The notes under the pieces were generated by a model, which did not search any database, had not been told where the DNA came from, and saw only the letters and a program-made list of their open reading frames with translations. Source: CAYXBG01 sp964463145 (GTDB lineage: Bacteria; Acidobacteriota; UBA6911; RPQK01; CBDAPI01). From it: DNA of 22,935 nt. The position numbers and the translations under genes are program-made. This document shows positions 16,194-22,935 of this stretch, piece after piece. The stretch's first letter is position 1. Every line of letters starts with the position of its first letter. The stretch spans positions 1 through 22,935 of the forward strand of contig CAYXBG010000024.1 in assembly GCA_964463145.1 (NCBI GenBank). Direction: 5' to 3'.

Positions 16194-17348
16194 TCAGTGT
16201 GGAGAGGTGTCTTTTGAGGTCGGTCTGCCAAAACAGTAAAGAGTGCCTGTCAGCGAACCTATTACTAACTTCTCCTCGGCAACACTCGGAGAAGCCTGTA
16301 CTCCCCCACTAATGTCAAAATACCATAAAGGTTGTCCCGTATGGAGATTAAGCCCTACCATGGAACCTCTTGCATCTGCGACGAACACTCGACTTCCCAC
16401 AACAATCGGAGAGGAATCCACTTTGGATTTAGCCAAGAAGGTCCAGCGTTCTTCACCGGTAATACGGTCGATCGCATGTACTCTCTTGTCTCGCCCGCCA
16501 ATGACGACCAGATCTCCTGTCACGGCCGGTGAGGAGTAGAAAGGGAAGCTCCTTTTCGGATTCTGGTATATCCACAACAACTTAGATTCCCGGATATCGA
16601 CCGCCATCACCCTGTCATCAAAAGATCCAACAAATAGCTCGTTGTCGGTAACAGCCGCACTGGCTCCAATATACGACCCTAAGTTCATTTTCAAAACTTC
16701 AGACCCGTCTTGGATTGAAATCAGCCTTAAGAATCCATCACAACCTGTTACTACCGCTTTCCCATCCGCTACTGTCGGAGTACCGTGAACGTAGCCCTCT
16801 GTCTCGTGTTTCCACCTTAATTCCCCATCAATTGCCGAGAGACAATAGACGAAATTATCATAGGATCCAAAAACAACCTTATCTTCAAACCAGTTGGCAG
16901 ATGAGGTAATACCCGCATCTGCCGTGAACACCCATTCTTGTTGCCCATTCGCCGCTTTTACAGCAAAAAACTTCCCTGCTTCGTCCCCAAAAAATACTGT
17001 ACCGTTAAGGACTAGAGGAGAGGAGCGTATTTCGTCACTGGCCTGAAACGTCCATTTAGGAGTTCCCGTTGCTAAATCCAGTGCATAGAGAACTCCGTTT
17101 AATCCTCCAATATAAACCGTCCCTGCAACAATCGCGGCCGTCCCCTCAATACCCTCTTGTATTTCAAAAGTCCATAAGGGCTCCAGTTGTTGAGGTAGTG
17201 TGCCTCTGTAAAATCCTGTTTGCTCCTGACTTCCGCGGAACATTGGCCAAGATTGCCCCAGCAGAGAGGCTTCGAAAATACACCCTGAGATCAACAACAG
17301 GAAAAAGCGTCTCAAAAGGGTCAACTGATTAACTGAAGGAACCTTCAT
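16194..17348 (-). CDS. PQQ-like beta-propeller repeat lipoprotein
   Basis: Exported beta-propeller protein of 384 residues. The N terminus has Arg13-Arg14, a hydrophobic stretch and a good lipobox LISGC (Cys23), so membrane anchoring after signal peptidase II is likely. WPMFRGSQEQTGF follows, a common opening in these proteins. Seven or so propeller repeats show the pattern (A/G)LD-x-x-TG-x-x-x-W-x-F: LYALDLATGTPKWTF, FFAVKAANGQQEWVF, VYCLSAIDGELRWKH, VHAIDRITGEERWTF and others. No enzyme signature of PQQ alcohol dehydrogenases is seen and the length is too short for one, so a scaffold or binding role (compare BamB) is more likely. ATG 17348 is chosen because GAGGG lies about 5 nt upstream; a TTG at 17363 would add five residues. 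It overlaps the preceding dehydrogenase gene by 20 nt. Confidence 0.87.
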   Translation of the reverse strand: MKVPSVNQLTLLRRFFLLLISGCIFEASLLGQSWPMFRGSQEQTGFYRGTLPQQLEPLWTFEIQEGIEGTAAIVAGTVYIGGLNGVLYALDLATGTPKWTFQASDEIRSSPLVLNGTVFFGDEAGKFFAVKAANGQQEWVFTADAGITSSANWFEDKVVFGSYDNFVYCLSAIDGELRWKHETEGYVHGTPTVADGKAVVTGCDGFLRLISIQDGSEVLKMNLGSYIGASAAVTDNELFVGSFDDRVMAVDIRESKLLWIYQNPKRSFPFYSSPAVTGDLVVIGGRDKRVHAIDRITGEERWTFLAKSKVDSSPIVVGSRVFVADARGSMVGLNLHTGQPLWYFDISGGVQASPSVAEEKLVIGSLTGTLYCFGRPTSKDTSPH

Positions 17349-18507
17349 ATATACCCTCTGCAACCTCTTCTGTAACCTGAACAGGGTTGAACTGGCCAGT
17401 CCGTTGAAGAGCAGCCGAGCGACTCAGTTCAGGGATTTTGGAACGCTCTACGCCAATCTGTACAAGAGCAGTCGGCAATCCGAGAGCTAGCCTCATTTCC
17501 CGAATACGCCCCTCGATCCTATCAGAATTGGACTTTATTGGATCGACGGTATCTATTCTGTCGTATCTCACCTCTCCACTTTCGGAATTAAAACGGATAA
17601 CTTCAGGCAAAACCAAACCAATGGCAACTCCATGCCGGATCCCGTACCTAGCGGTCAAGGGATTTGCGCATGCATGCGCAGCTCCTAGCATAGATTGTTC
17701 GATGGCATTTCCAGCAAGATACGAACCTAACAACATATCCTCTGCTGACCGGGGTATCCCATGTATCACACTCTTTTCGATACTTCTTTCCAAGTACTCC
17801 CAGGATTTCCTGGAAAAGGACCGAGACCGAGTCGTACTCGCACGACAGGCAAAACTCTCCAAAGCATGAGATATAGCATCTATACCCGCAGCTGCTTGGA
17901 CATCTCTCGGAACAGATAGTAGGAGGTGAGAATCGAGAATGACGTACTGGAAACGGGCCTTTATATCACCGCAAGCAATCTTCACGTTGTCCTCCGCCCT
18001 GACAACAATGGCATAGGACTGAGCCTCACTACCTGAACCAGCGGTAGTTGGGATACCAATGGACGGTAGCATGGGGAGAGATGCCTTACCGTAACCCTGA
18101 TAATCCATCATCTGGCCGCCATTAGTGAGAAGAAAATTCAGACCTTTAGCAGTATCCATTGCACTTCCTCCACCAAAACCAATGATACTGTCAAATTTTT
18201 CCGATCTGAGTTTATCTGCTCCTTTTCTAATCGATCTATCGGTTGGATTCTCTAAAACATCGGTGAAAACCTGAACTGATTCAACAGTTGCTTTTAAGGA
18301 TTGCAACATAAACTCTAGGTGACCCCCAGAAATTACCCCCGGGTCAACCACCAGCAGGGGCTTCTTAAGATCTTGCTGCGCCATTACCCTGCCGAGCTTG
18401 GACACTGCTCCTGGACCCGTGCATATATGCTGCCCCAAACACTCTCCTAATACTCCAAGTAGGCCTTTCAATTGTGCTCTTTGATGACCTGCCTTCAAGG
18501 GAGGCAT
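17329..18507 (-). CDS. Iron-containing alcohol dehydrogenase
   Basis: Cytoplasmic NAD(P)-dependent group III (iron-type) alcohol dehydrogenase of 392 residues, interconverting an alcohol and aldehyde or ketone. Motifs: cofactor-binding GFGGGSAMDTAKG (about 110-122), PTTAGSGSE (about 153-161), and the metal ligands Asp and His in GIDAISHALE, His in GAAHACANPLTA and His in GIRHGVAIGL. All four expected metal ligands appear present. ATG 18507 overlaps the end of the aldehyde dehydrogenase gene by 13 nt; the only SD-like bases (AGCAGG) are directly adjacent, so translation probably depends on coupling. Immediately downstream of an acyl-activating enzyme and an acyl-reductase-like protein, it would most naturally reduce the aldehyde product to an alcohol, or run the reverse. 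Confidence 0.93.
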   Translation of the reverse strand: MPPLKAGHQRAQLKGLLGVLGECLGQHICTGPGAVSKLGRVMAQQDLKKPLLVVDPGVISGGHLEFMLQSLKATVESVQVFTDVLENPTDRSIRKGADKLRSEKFDSIIGFGGGSAMDTAKGLNFLLTNGGQMMDYQGYGKASLPMLPSIGIPTTAGSGSEAQSYAIVVRAEDNVKIACGDIKARFQYVILDSHLLLSVPRDVQAAAGIDAISHALESFACRASTTRSRSFSRKSWEYLERSIEKSVIHGIPRSAEDMLLGSYLAGNAIEQSMLGAAHACANPLTARYGIRHGVAIGLVLPEVIRFNSESGEVRYDRIDTVDPIKSNSDRIEGRIREMRLALGLPTALVQIGVERSKIPELSRSAALQRTGQFNPVQVTEEVAEGIYEGSFS

Positions 18508-19934
18508 CCTGCTATGCTTTGGAGAGCACGTTGCTGAAATAGATGTTCAAAAAGATTACCTTCATGAGGCTGGTCCCAAGCAATCTTATGCGTAGGAATA
18601 GGCCCTAGATTGAGACGGTCAATCGAGCGAGAGGACAGTGCCTGACTGATAACAACTTTATTCTGAGTTAGAACGGTCCCCACCAAAGTAGTCCCTATAG
18701 CCTGAAGCATGCCTTCCTCCTCGACCTGTATAACTGCAACAAAGGGAAACAAGTATTCAGCATGCGCAAGCGGGTGCGAGGATCTCTCACAAAAAATTAC
18801 TGTCGGAAGTATGAAGTGCGCCCCATTAATCTCTATTTGTCGCGAAGAACCTCGTACACTCTGAGATATGTCAAATGCTCCTTCTACTCGGAGAAGTTGG
18901 TCTATTTTGCTCGAGACCTGGTCAGCGATTTCCTCATTCCCGAATGCTCCAAGCTGGGCATTAGGGTCATCTAATGGAAGTGCCCTGACCTTAGTCAAAC
19001 GTTCAGCTAATTTTTCAGCAATCATCCTGCCATTGGACNNNNNNNNNNTCGTCCAAATACCAGATGCATTTGTGCAGGACCTTCCCCCATTTTCCATAAC
19101 TGAAGAGACCATGAGGTCCAGATGATCTTCCCAGGCCTCTGCCTCCTTGTCGAAAAGCAATACTTTACTCCACCCTGGACCGTGGATTTGAACTCGATCG
19201 TCCTGGCGCCAAGGCGATACCGTCGACTGATCCCCAAATAGGAGTGAACGATCACATTTCAACAGAATCGTTTCGGCCCCGGCATGCTCCGAGGGATAGA
19301 TACTGAAAGCCTCCGAGGGACATCCGACTGCCATCATCGCCTGAGCTATCCGATGAGGAGTCCATGGCTCTTGTCGACCAGGTTTTAGTACAACAGGAAC
19401 TTTTAAAGCTATCGAAGGGATCCAAAGAGCATGAACACCAGGAGAATTACTTGGGAGAACAGCCCCTAGACTGTCAGCCTGGCACCTATAGCTAATAGTG
19501 CACCCGTCTTGGAGTCGAAACCCTTTATCCAAACCATCCAAATCTAGACCGCGTGTGAGACCAAATAAGATAGTCTCCATCTCACGCAGAGTCCCTGCAA
19601 TCTTTTCCATGTTGATACGACATAGGGACTTAGGCATCCCTGTAGTAGCAGATTGAAGATCAACGTATGCAGCAGGGCTTAGAGACTCTTCTCCCAGAGG
19701 CAGGTCTTCGTCCATAAAAACGTCGGCCGCCTGCCCACAGATATCCAACAACTCTTGCATACTCAAGGCCTGGAGACTGTTCTGATGACTTCTAGATTTG
19801 AGTATATCTAGAGAAATCAATCCCGGATTCGCCAAGCTCATCTCGGCTATTTTTTCACCAGTTGAAAAATGTCGCAGCGGTTGAGTTGTAAGGCTTCTAT
19901 AGGGGGTACCATTCCTGAGGATCGGAATATGCAT
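18495..19934 (-). CDS. Aldehyde dehydrogenase superfamily protein, probable acyl reductase
   Basis: Aldehyde-dehydrogenase-fold enzyme of about 479 residues, interrupted by a 10-base N run. The nucleophile is visible: Cys287 in NGGRSCTNASG. The oxyanion/cofactor region is LPSNSPGVHALWIPSIALKV followed by LKPG (Asn163, Lys184). The usual general-base Glu of the ELGGK motif is not seen: the equivalent stretch reads VQIHGPGWSK. Enzymes of this fold that lack that Glu (CoA-acylating dehydrogenases, LuxC-type reductases) do not hydrolyse the thioester and can reduce acyl groups. Together with the adenylating enzyme 2 nt upstream this points to carboxylate reduction, as proposed for the EhpF/EhpG pair of phenazine biosynthesis. 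ATG 19934; it overlaps the alcohol dehydrogenase start by 13 nt. A reliable frame across the gap is assumed, not shown. Confidence 0.82.
   Translation of the reverse strand: MHIPILRNGTPYRSLTTQPLRHFSTGEKIAEMSLANPGLISLDILKSRSHQNSLQALSMQELLDICGQAADVFMDEDLPLGEESLSPAAYVDLQSATTGMPKSLCRINMEKIAGTLREMETILFGLTRGLDLDGLDKGFRLQDGCTISYRCQADSLGAVLPSNSPGVHALWIPSIALKVPVVLKPGRQEPWTPHRIAQAMMAVGCPSEAFSIYPSEHAGAETILLKCDRSLLFGDQSTVSPWRQDDRVQIHGPGWSKVLLFDKEAEAWEDHLDLMVSSVMENGGRSCTNASGIWTXXXXSNGRMIAEKLAERLTKVRALPLDDPNAQLGAFGNEEIADQVSSKIDQLLRVEGAFDISQSVRGSSRQIEINGAHFILPTVIFCERSSHPLAHAEYLFPFVAVIQVEEEGMLQAIGTTLVGTVLTQNKVVISQALSSRSIDRLNLGPIPTHKIAWDQPHEGNLFEHLFQQRALQSIAGCLP
19039..19048. other. Run of 10 undetermined bases (assembly gap)
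   Basis: Ten N lie within the aldehyde dehydrogenase gene, eight residues after the catalytic Cys. The frame stays open if the gap is exactly ten bases. The flanks TTGGAC and GTCCAA are inverted repeats, so a hairpin may have hindered assembly. Confidence 0.95.
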
Positions 19935-19936
19935 GG

Positions 19937-21025
19937 CTAATAAACACCTACCACGACATCTTCTTCAAACTGGTGGAAAAGACGTAGATCTCTCACACCG
20001 TCCCAGGGATATAAATCGATCGGCTGCACTCTTTCACCTTCATCTCTTTCGGGAAAACGAGGCATAAAGAATTCCTTCGTGAGCGTCGTTAGAAGTACTC
20101 GACCTGTAGAGCCATATGCTACTCCTTGATCTAGATCGTCAGGCTCTACGATCTCAAAAACCGCTCGCGGTACAGGAGGATAATAAGTAATTCTGTAGTC
20201 CCCGTCATCCGCATAAGGCTTATGGCAGGCCAGCCCCATCAGCGTGTTACCATAGGTAGGAACGAAGTCGATCCCAGGTACGAGTTCCTCTCTGGCGAAA
20301 CGGTGAAACTGTGCGTTCATTTCTGTCCCACCACAAAAGATTCCTCGGATCCCAAGCTTCACTAAAGAAACTTTCTCGCATAGTGCTTCCAGTAGCTTTG
20401 GTGTTGTAAAAATGCATCGGATCGAGTCATGTCCTCGTAAAATCTTCAACGCCTGTTCGATCACATGCCCCTTGTAGAGCTCTAGCTCGTTAGGCTCTCT
20501 CCTCTTGATTAGCTTGTTAACCCAGCGAGGATCTAAGTCGACAAAAAACACAGTCCCTCCGCGACCTTGCGCTAGACTTTCAATAGCTAAGCGTAAGCGT
20601 CGAGGCCCAGTCGGACCGAGCATTAACCAATCTGAACCTCTCGGGAATGTAGTTCCTGAGAGTGTCTCCCCGAAAAGTTCGTAATCGCGACGAAAGTCGT
20701 CAAAATTTATTCTAGACTTGGGCAACCCGGTGGAACCACCAGTTTCGAAAACAGAAAAAGGCCTATCCTCATAGGCTCTCGGAACCCAGCGGCGGACTGG
20801 GCCACCCCTGAGCCATTCATCTTTGAAATGCCCTAAAATCTTTAGGTCATCAAAGCAAGTGATCTCTTTTCTAGGATCGAATTTAAGATTCTCTCTGAAA
20901 TCCAACCAAAATTGACACCCTGTCTTTTCACTGAAATGCCAATCGACCATTTCTCGGACCCTTTGATCCAATAGATCGGCTGCATTTTTCACCTTTTCCG
21001 AAAGAGATTTACGAAAAATTTCCAT
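19937..21025 (-). CDS. Short adenylate-forming enzyme (LuxE/EhpF/PaaK-like)
   Basis: Cytoplasmic enzyme of 362 residues in the ANL (acyl-adenylating) superfamily, expected to activate a carboxylic acid with ATP. Motifs: phosphate loop ETGGSTGLPK (94-103) followed by SRINF, GIFCGGTEMN (228-237), PTYGNT (256-261), and GSTGRVLLTTLTKEFFMPRFP (305-325) leading into ERDEGERV. The protein ends about 30 residues after this point at DVVVGVY, so the roughly 100-residue mobile C-terminal domain that normally performs thioester formation is missing. LuxE acyl-protein synthetases and EhpF are known short relatives, and here the acyl group would pass to the neighbouring reductase. ATG 21025 is chosen because GAGGAG lies 8 nt upstream; a GTG at 21040 lacks a spaced SD. 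The next gene starts after 2 nt. Probable first gene of the operon. Confidence 0.85.
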   Translation of the reverse strand: MEIFRKSLSEKVKNAADLLDQRVREMVDWHFSEKTGCQFWLDFRENLKFDPRKEITCFDDLKILGHFKDEWLRGGPVRRWVPRAYEDRPFSVFETGGSTGLPKSRINFDDFRRDYELFGETLSGTTFPRGSDWLMLGPTGPRRLRLAIESLAQGRGGTVFFVDLDPRWVNKLIKRREPNELELYKGHVIEQALKILRGHDSIRCIFTTPKLLEALCEKVSLVKLGIRGIFCGGTEMNAQFHRFAREELVPGIDFVPTYGNTLMGLACHKPYADDGDYRITYYPPVPRAVFEIVEPDDLDQGVAYGSTGRVLLTTLTKEFFMPRFPERDEGERVQPIDLYPWDGVRDLRLFHQFEEDVVVGVY

Positions 21026-21239
21026 TGGAATTCTCCTCACACTTCCCCAATGTTGATTCTAACAGAACCGCATACTGTTCAGACTGAATAAAGATCTCTG
21101 CTCCCTCGACCAGGCTTTTCTGAGCACCAAGATTCTCGGTCAGTAAACCAAATTCACTCCACCTCTCCTTAAGTAATCCATTTGAAGCCGGTGAGCAACT
21201 TTGCCATGATGTATTGAAAATATGGAGGCTAAATGACAT
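21009..21239 (-). CDS. Possible small helical protein at the head of the operon
   Basis: A 76-residue frame from ATG 21239 that overlaps the adenylating enzyme's start by 17 nt. Its second half (LGAQKSLVEGAEIFIQSEQY onward) looks like an amphipathic helix-rich protein. There is no SD before the ATG, and the start overlaps the divergent peptidase gene by 7 bases, which argues against it. It may instead be untranslated promoter or leader sequence. Function unknown. Confidence 0.25.
   Translation of the reverse strand: MSFSLHIFNTSWQSCSPASNGLLKERWSEFGLLTENLGAQKSLVEGAEIFIQSEQYAVLLESTLGKCEENSNGNFS
21182..21210 (+). promoter_or_regulatory. Weak candidate promoter for the pepD-like gene
   Basis: TTGAAG (21182-21187) and CATGAT (21205-21210) with a 17-nt spacer, 4 of 6 matches each. 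A very short leader would follow, ending with the strong SD GGAGG (4 nt before ATG 21233). Confidence 0.25.
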
Positions 21240-22681
21240 TCGTCAGCGAACTCGAACCAAAAGATCTTTGGACCCACTTCGATACCATACTCACGATTCC
21301 GAGAGGTTCGAAGAATGAACAAGAAATCATTGAATATGTCCTCTCGGTCGCCGATCGTTATAACTTGCAATCAAGGCAGGACACTACAGGAAACATTGTG
21401 GTTCGAAAACCTGCTACTGTCGGAGGCGAATCTCGACCACCGATAATCCTACAAAGCCATCTTGATATGGTTAATGAGAGCAACTCAGATACCAGCCATG
21501 ATTTTCTCAAAGACCCCCTGATTCCTTGTCTCGATGGAGCGTATCTGAAAGCCACTGGGACTACGTTGGGCTCGGACAATGGGATCGGTGTCTCCGCTTC
21601 CTTAACTCTCATGGGTGATATGCCTTTTACTCATGGCCCTCTGGAATTCCTTTTCACGGTAGACGAAGAGACTGGATTGACGGGAGCCGCAGGACTGAGC
21701 AACGATTTCTTGCGAGGCCGACGCTTGATCAATTTGGACACTGAAGAACGGGGTGCCATATACGTTGGCTGTGCTGGTGGTTCGGGAATGGATATAAAAC
21801 TTCCTATTGAGATAGGCAAGAAGAAAACGGCATCCACTATCCTGGAGGTGGGTCTTTCGGGACTTCAGGGCGGTCACTCGGGTGTCGATATCCACCTTCA
21901 GAGAGGAAATGCAATCAAGCTTCTGACCCGCGCCCTGAAAAGTATCGATGAAAATACATTTCTATTAGGATCAATCGAAGGCGGCAATATGCACAACGCC
22001 ATTCCTCGTGAGGCTCACGCTACACTGGCCCTGAATCCTGATGTGGTTAGTAAGACCCAAAACAAACTGGACAAGACCTTCCATCAGATCTCCAAAGAAT
22101 TCCAATCTGTAGATTCCTCCATCACCTGGAGTATGAAAACCGAGGTTCTAGCTGATCTCTTTTGGAGCAAATCGACGACAAAACAGATTCTTGATCTCAT
22201 TCAAGCTATCCCTCATGGGGTCTCGTCCATGAGTTACGATATACCTAACCTGGTCGAGACCAGTTCAAACCTGGCAAAGGTGCGAAGGGAAAAAGATAAT
22301 CTGGTTATGCATGTCAGCACCCGTAGCTCCAGCCCTTCGGCTTTGGACGCATTGCAGGGGAGAATTCATAGCATTTGTGATCTAGCTGGAGCTTCCAGTC
22401 GACAGGTAGAAGGTTACCCTGGTTGGAAGCCAGACCTAACCTCAAAGTTACTGCAGATAGCCCGAGGAGTATTCGAAAAGAAAATGGGTGCCCCTCCTGA
22501 GATCAAAGCAATTCATGCCGGCCTCGAATGTGGTCTAATCGGGGAAAAATACGACACCATGGACATGATTTCAATAGGGCCTCAGATTGAATTTCCTCAC
22601 TCTCCCGATGAACGTGTCCATATCGCTTCTGTGGAAGAGTTCTTTTCGATTTTGCAGGAGATTTTGGCCGAAGCCAAGTAG
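21233..22681 (+). CDS. pepD: Aminoacyl-histidine dipeptidase / M20C peptidase (PepD-like)
   Basis: Cytoplasmic metallopeptidase of 482 residues cleaving Xaa-His and related dipeptides; length and motifs match the PepD branch of peptidase family M20. Metal and catalytic residues are visible: QSHLDM (His76, catalytic Asp78), GSDNGIG (Asp115, bridging), DEETGLTG (Glu145 catalytic base, Glu146 ligand), NLDTEE (Asp169) and IHAGLECG near the C terminus (His ligand). GGHSGVDIHLQRGNAI is the typical start of the lid/dimerisation domain. The start at ATG 21233 is supported by GGAGG 4 nt upstream. It is transcribed away from the long operon, separated from its first firm start by about 207 nt, and converges with the partial gene at the right edge. 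Confidence 0.94.
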   Translation: MTFVSELEPKDLWTHFDTILTIPRGSKNEQEIIEYVLSVADRYNLQSRQDTTGNIVVRKPATVGGESRPPIILQSHLDMVNESNSDTSHDFLKDPLIPCLDGAYLKATGTTLGSDNGIGVSASLTLMGDMPFTHGPLEFLFTVDEETGLTGAAGLSNDFLRGRRLINLDTEERGAIYVGCAGGSGMDIKLPIEIGKKKTASTILEVGLSGLQGGHSGVDIHLQRGNAIKLLTRALKSIDENTFLLGSIEGGNMHNAIPREAHATLALNPDVVSKTQNKLDKTFHQISKEFQSVDSSITWSMKTEVLADLFWSKSTTKQILDLIQAIPHGVSSMSYDIPNLVETSSNLAKVRREKDNLVMHVSTRSSSPSALDALQGRIHSICDLAGASSRQVEGYPGWKPDLTSKLLQIARGVFEKKMGAPPEIKAIHAGLECGLIGEKYDTMDMISIGPQIEFPHSPDERVHIASVEEFFSILQEILAEAK

Positions 22682-22703
22682 CGTTCCGCAGAAGGATGTT
22701 GGG

Positions 22704-22935
22704 CTAGTATCCCTCCAGCTCGCCATGGCCTATCAGCACTAGCCCGAGAACCAAATCCCCTTTTTTTACAGCCAGGGTCATCTGGTCTAGTTCATTCCTT
22801 AGAAGGGACACAGACTCTATACTTTCCCAAATTGGGAAAAACGCAAGCACCGCAGGGTGTGTTGAACGCGAGACTAACCGGCCCATATCAATCAGATCCT
22901 GTTGGCTATATTCTCGATCCAATTCATTATCTTGT
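22704..22935 (-). CDS. Unrecognised protein, C-terminal fragment (5' end off the right edge)
   Basis: An open frame enters from the right edge and stops at 22704, giving about 77 residues of a C terminus beginning QDNELDREYSQQDLIDMGRL and ending GDLVLGLVLIGHGELEGY. No stop or convincing start with an SD is seen before the edge, so it is treated as a partial gene; a TTG at 22922 and an ATG further in are possible starts but have no support. I do not recognise the family. It has no predicted transmembrane pattern beyond a short hydrophobic stretch (LVLGLVLIG). It converges with the pepD-like gene, 22 nt apart. Confidence 0.5.
   Translation of the reverse strand, partial: QDNELDREYSQQDLIDMGRLVSRSTHPAVLAFFPIWESIESVSLLRNELDQMTLAVKKGDLVLGLVLIGHGELEGY

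Noticed and set aside
16194..17348. Beta-propeller protein as a PQQ-dependent alcohol dehydrogenase
   Set aside because: It is too short (384 residues), has only generic propeller repeats, and shows none of the quinoprotein active-site features; a lipoprotein scaffold fits better.
17438..17869. 143-codon plus-strand open frame inside the alcohol dehydrogenase gene
   Set aside because: Shadow of a gene with intact metal-ligand motifs; no SD or recognisable domain.
18495..21025. Complete bacterial luminescence (lux) operon
   Set aside because: Only LuxE- and LuxC-like roles are represented by distant folds; no luciferase LuxA/LuxB is present and the ALDH-fold protein is not clearly a LuxC orthologue.

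Overview
The window looks like a contig piece from a free-living Gram-negative (diderm) bacterium of moderate GC content (just under half, by eye). It encodes a TonB-dependent receptor, a lipobox-bearing beta-propeller and LolD/FtsX-type ABC components, all of which imply an outer membrane. A GWxTD-domain protein is a family I associate mainly with Acidobacteriota and related phyla, so Acidobacteriota is the best guess, but this is not settled by the sequence. TTG and GTG start codons are frequent and Shine-Dalgarno (SD) sites vary from strong to absent.

Left part (1-4041): an information-processing block. On the minus strand are dnaX (3' end beyond the left edge), a small SRP RNA just upstream of it, tadA, and a GWxTD-domain protein 22 nt upstream of tadA. 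Two tandem class II serine tRNAs (anticodons CGA and GGA) lie on the plus strand behind a good sigma70-like promoter. The tadA / tRNA-Ser / SRP RNA / dnaX neighbourhood is a familiar one in bacteria.

Middle left (4219-8090, plus strand): a tight three-gene molybdate/tungstate importer (wtpABC-like), then an A-type Fe-S carrier (IscA/ErpA/SufA family) and a five-helix EamA-like membrane protein containing a 26-nt perfect palindrome.

Middle and right (8173-21025, minus strand): the most interesting part. Nine genes, all in one direction with overlaps or gaps of at most 43 nt, run in transcription order: a short LuxE/EhpF/PaaK-like adenylating enzyme, an aldehyde-dehydrogenase-fold enzyme lacking the usual general-base Glu, an iron-type alcohol dehydrogenase, a lipoprotein beta-propeller, a siderophore-type TonB-dependent receptor, a small DUF3311-like membrane protein, a sodium:solute symporter, a LolD/YbbA-like ATPase and a 1130-residue double FtsX/YbbP-like permease. 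Read together, this predicts a pathway that activates a carboxylic acid, reduces it to the aldehyde and alcohol, and is tied to dedicated outer- and inner-membrane transport. Substrate and direction are unknown. A 10-base run of N lies inside the aldehyde dehydrogenase gene.

Right end (21233-22935): a pepD-like M20 peptidase on the plus strand, divergent from the long operon, and the 3' end of an unrecognised minus-strand gene running off the edge. No insertion sequences, CRISPR arrays, phage genes or replication origins were seen. No gene-free stretch exceeds 300 bases.
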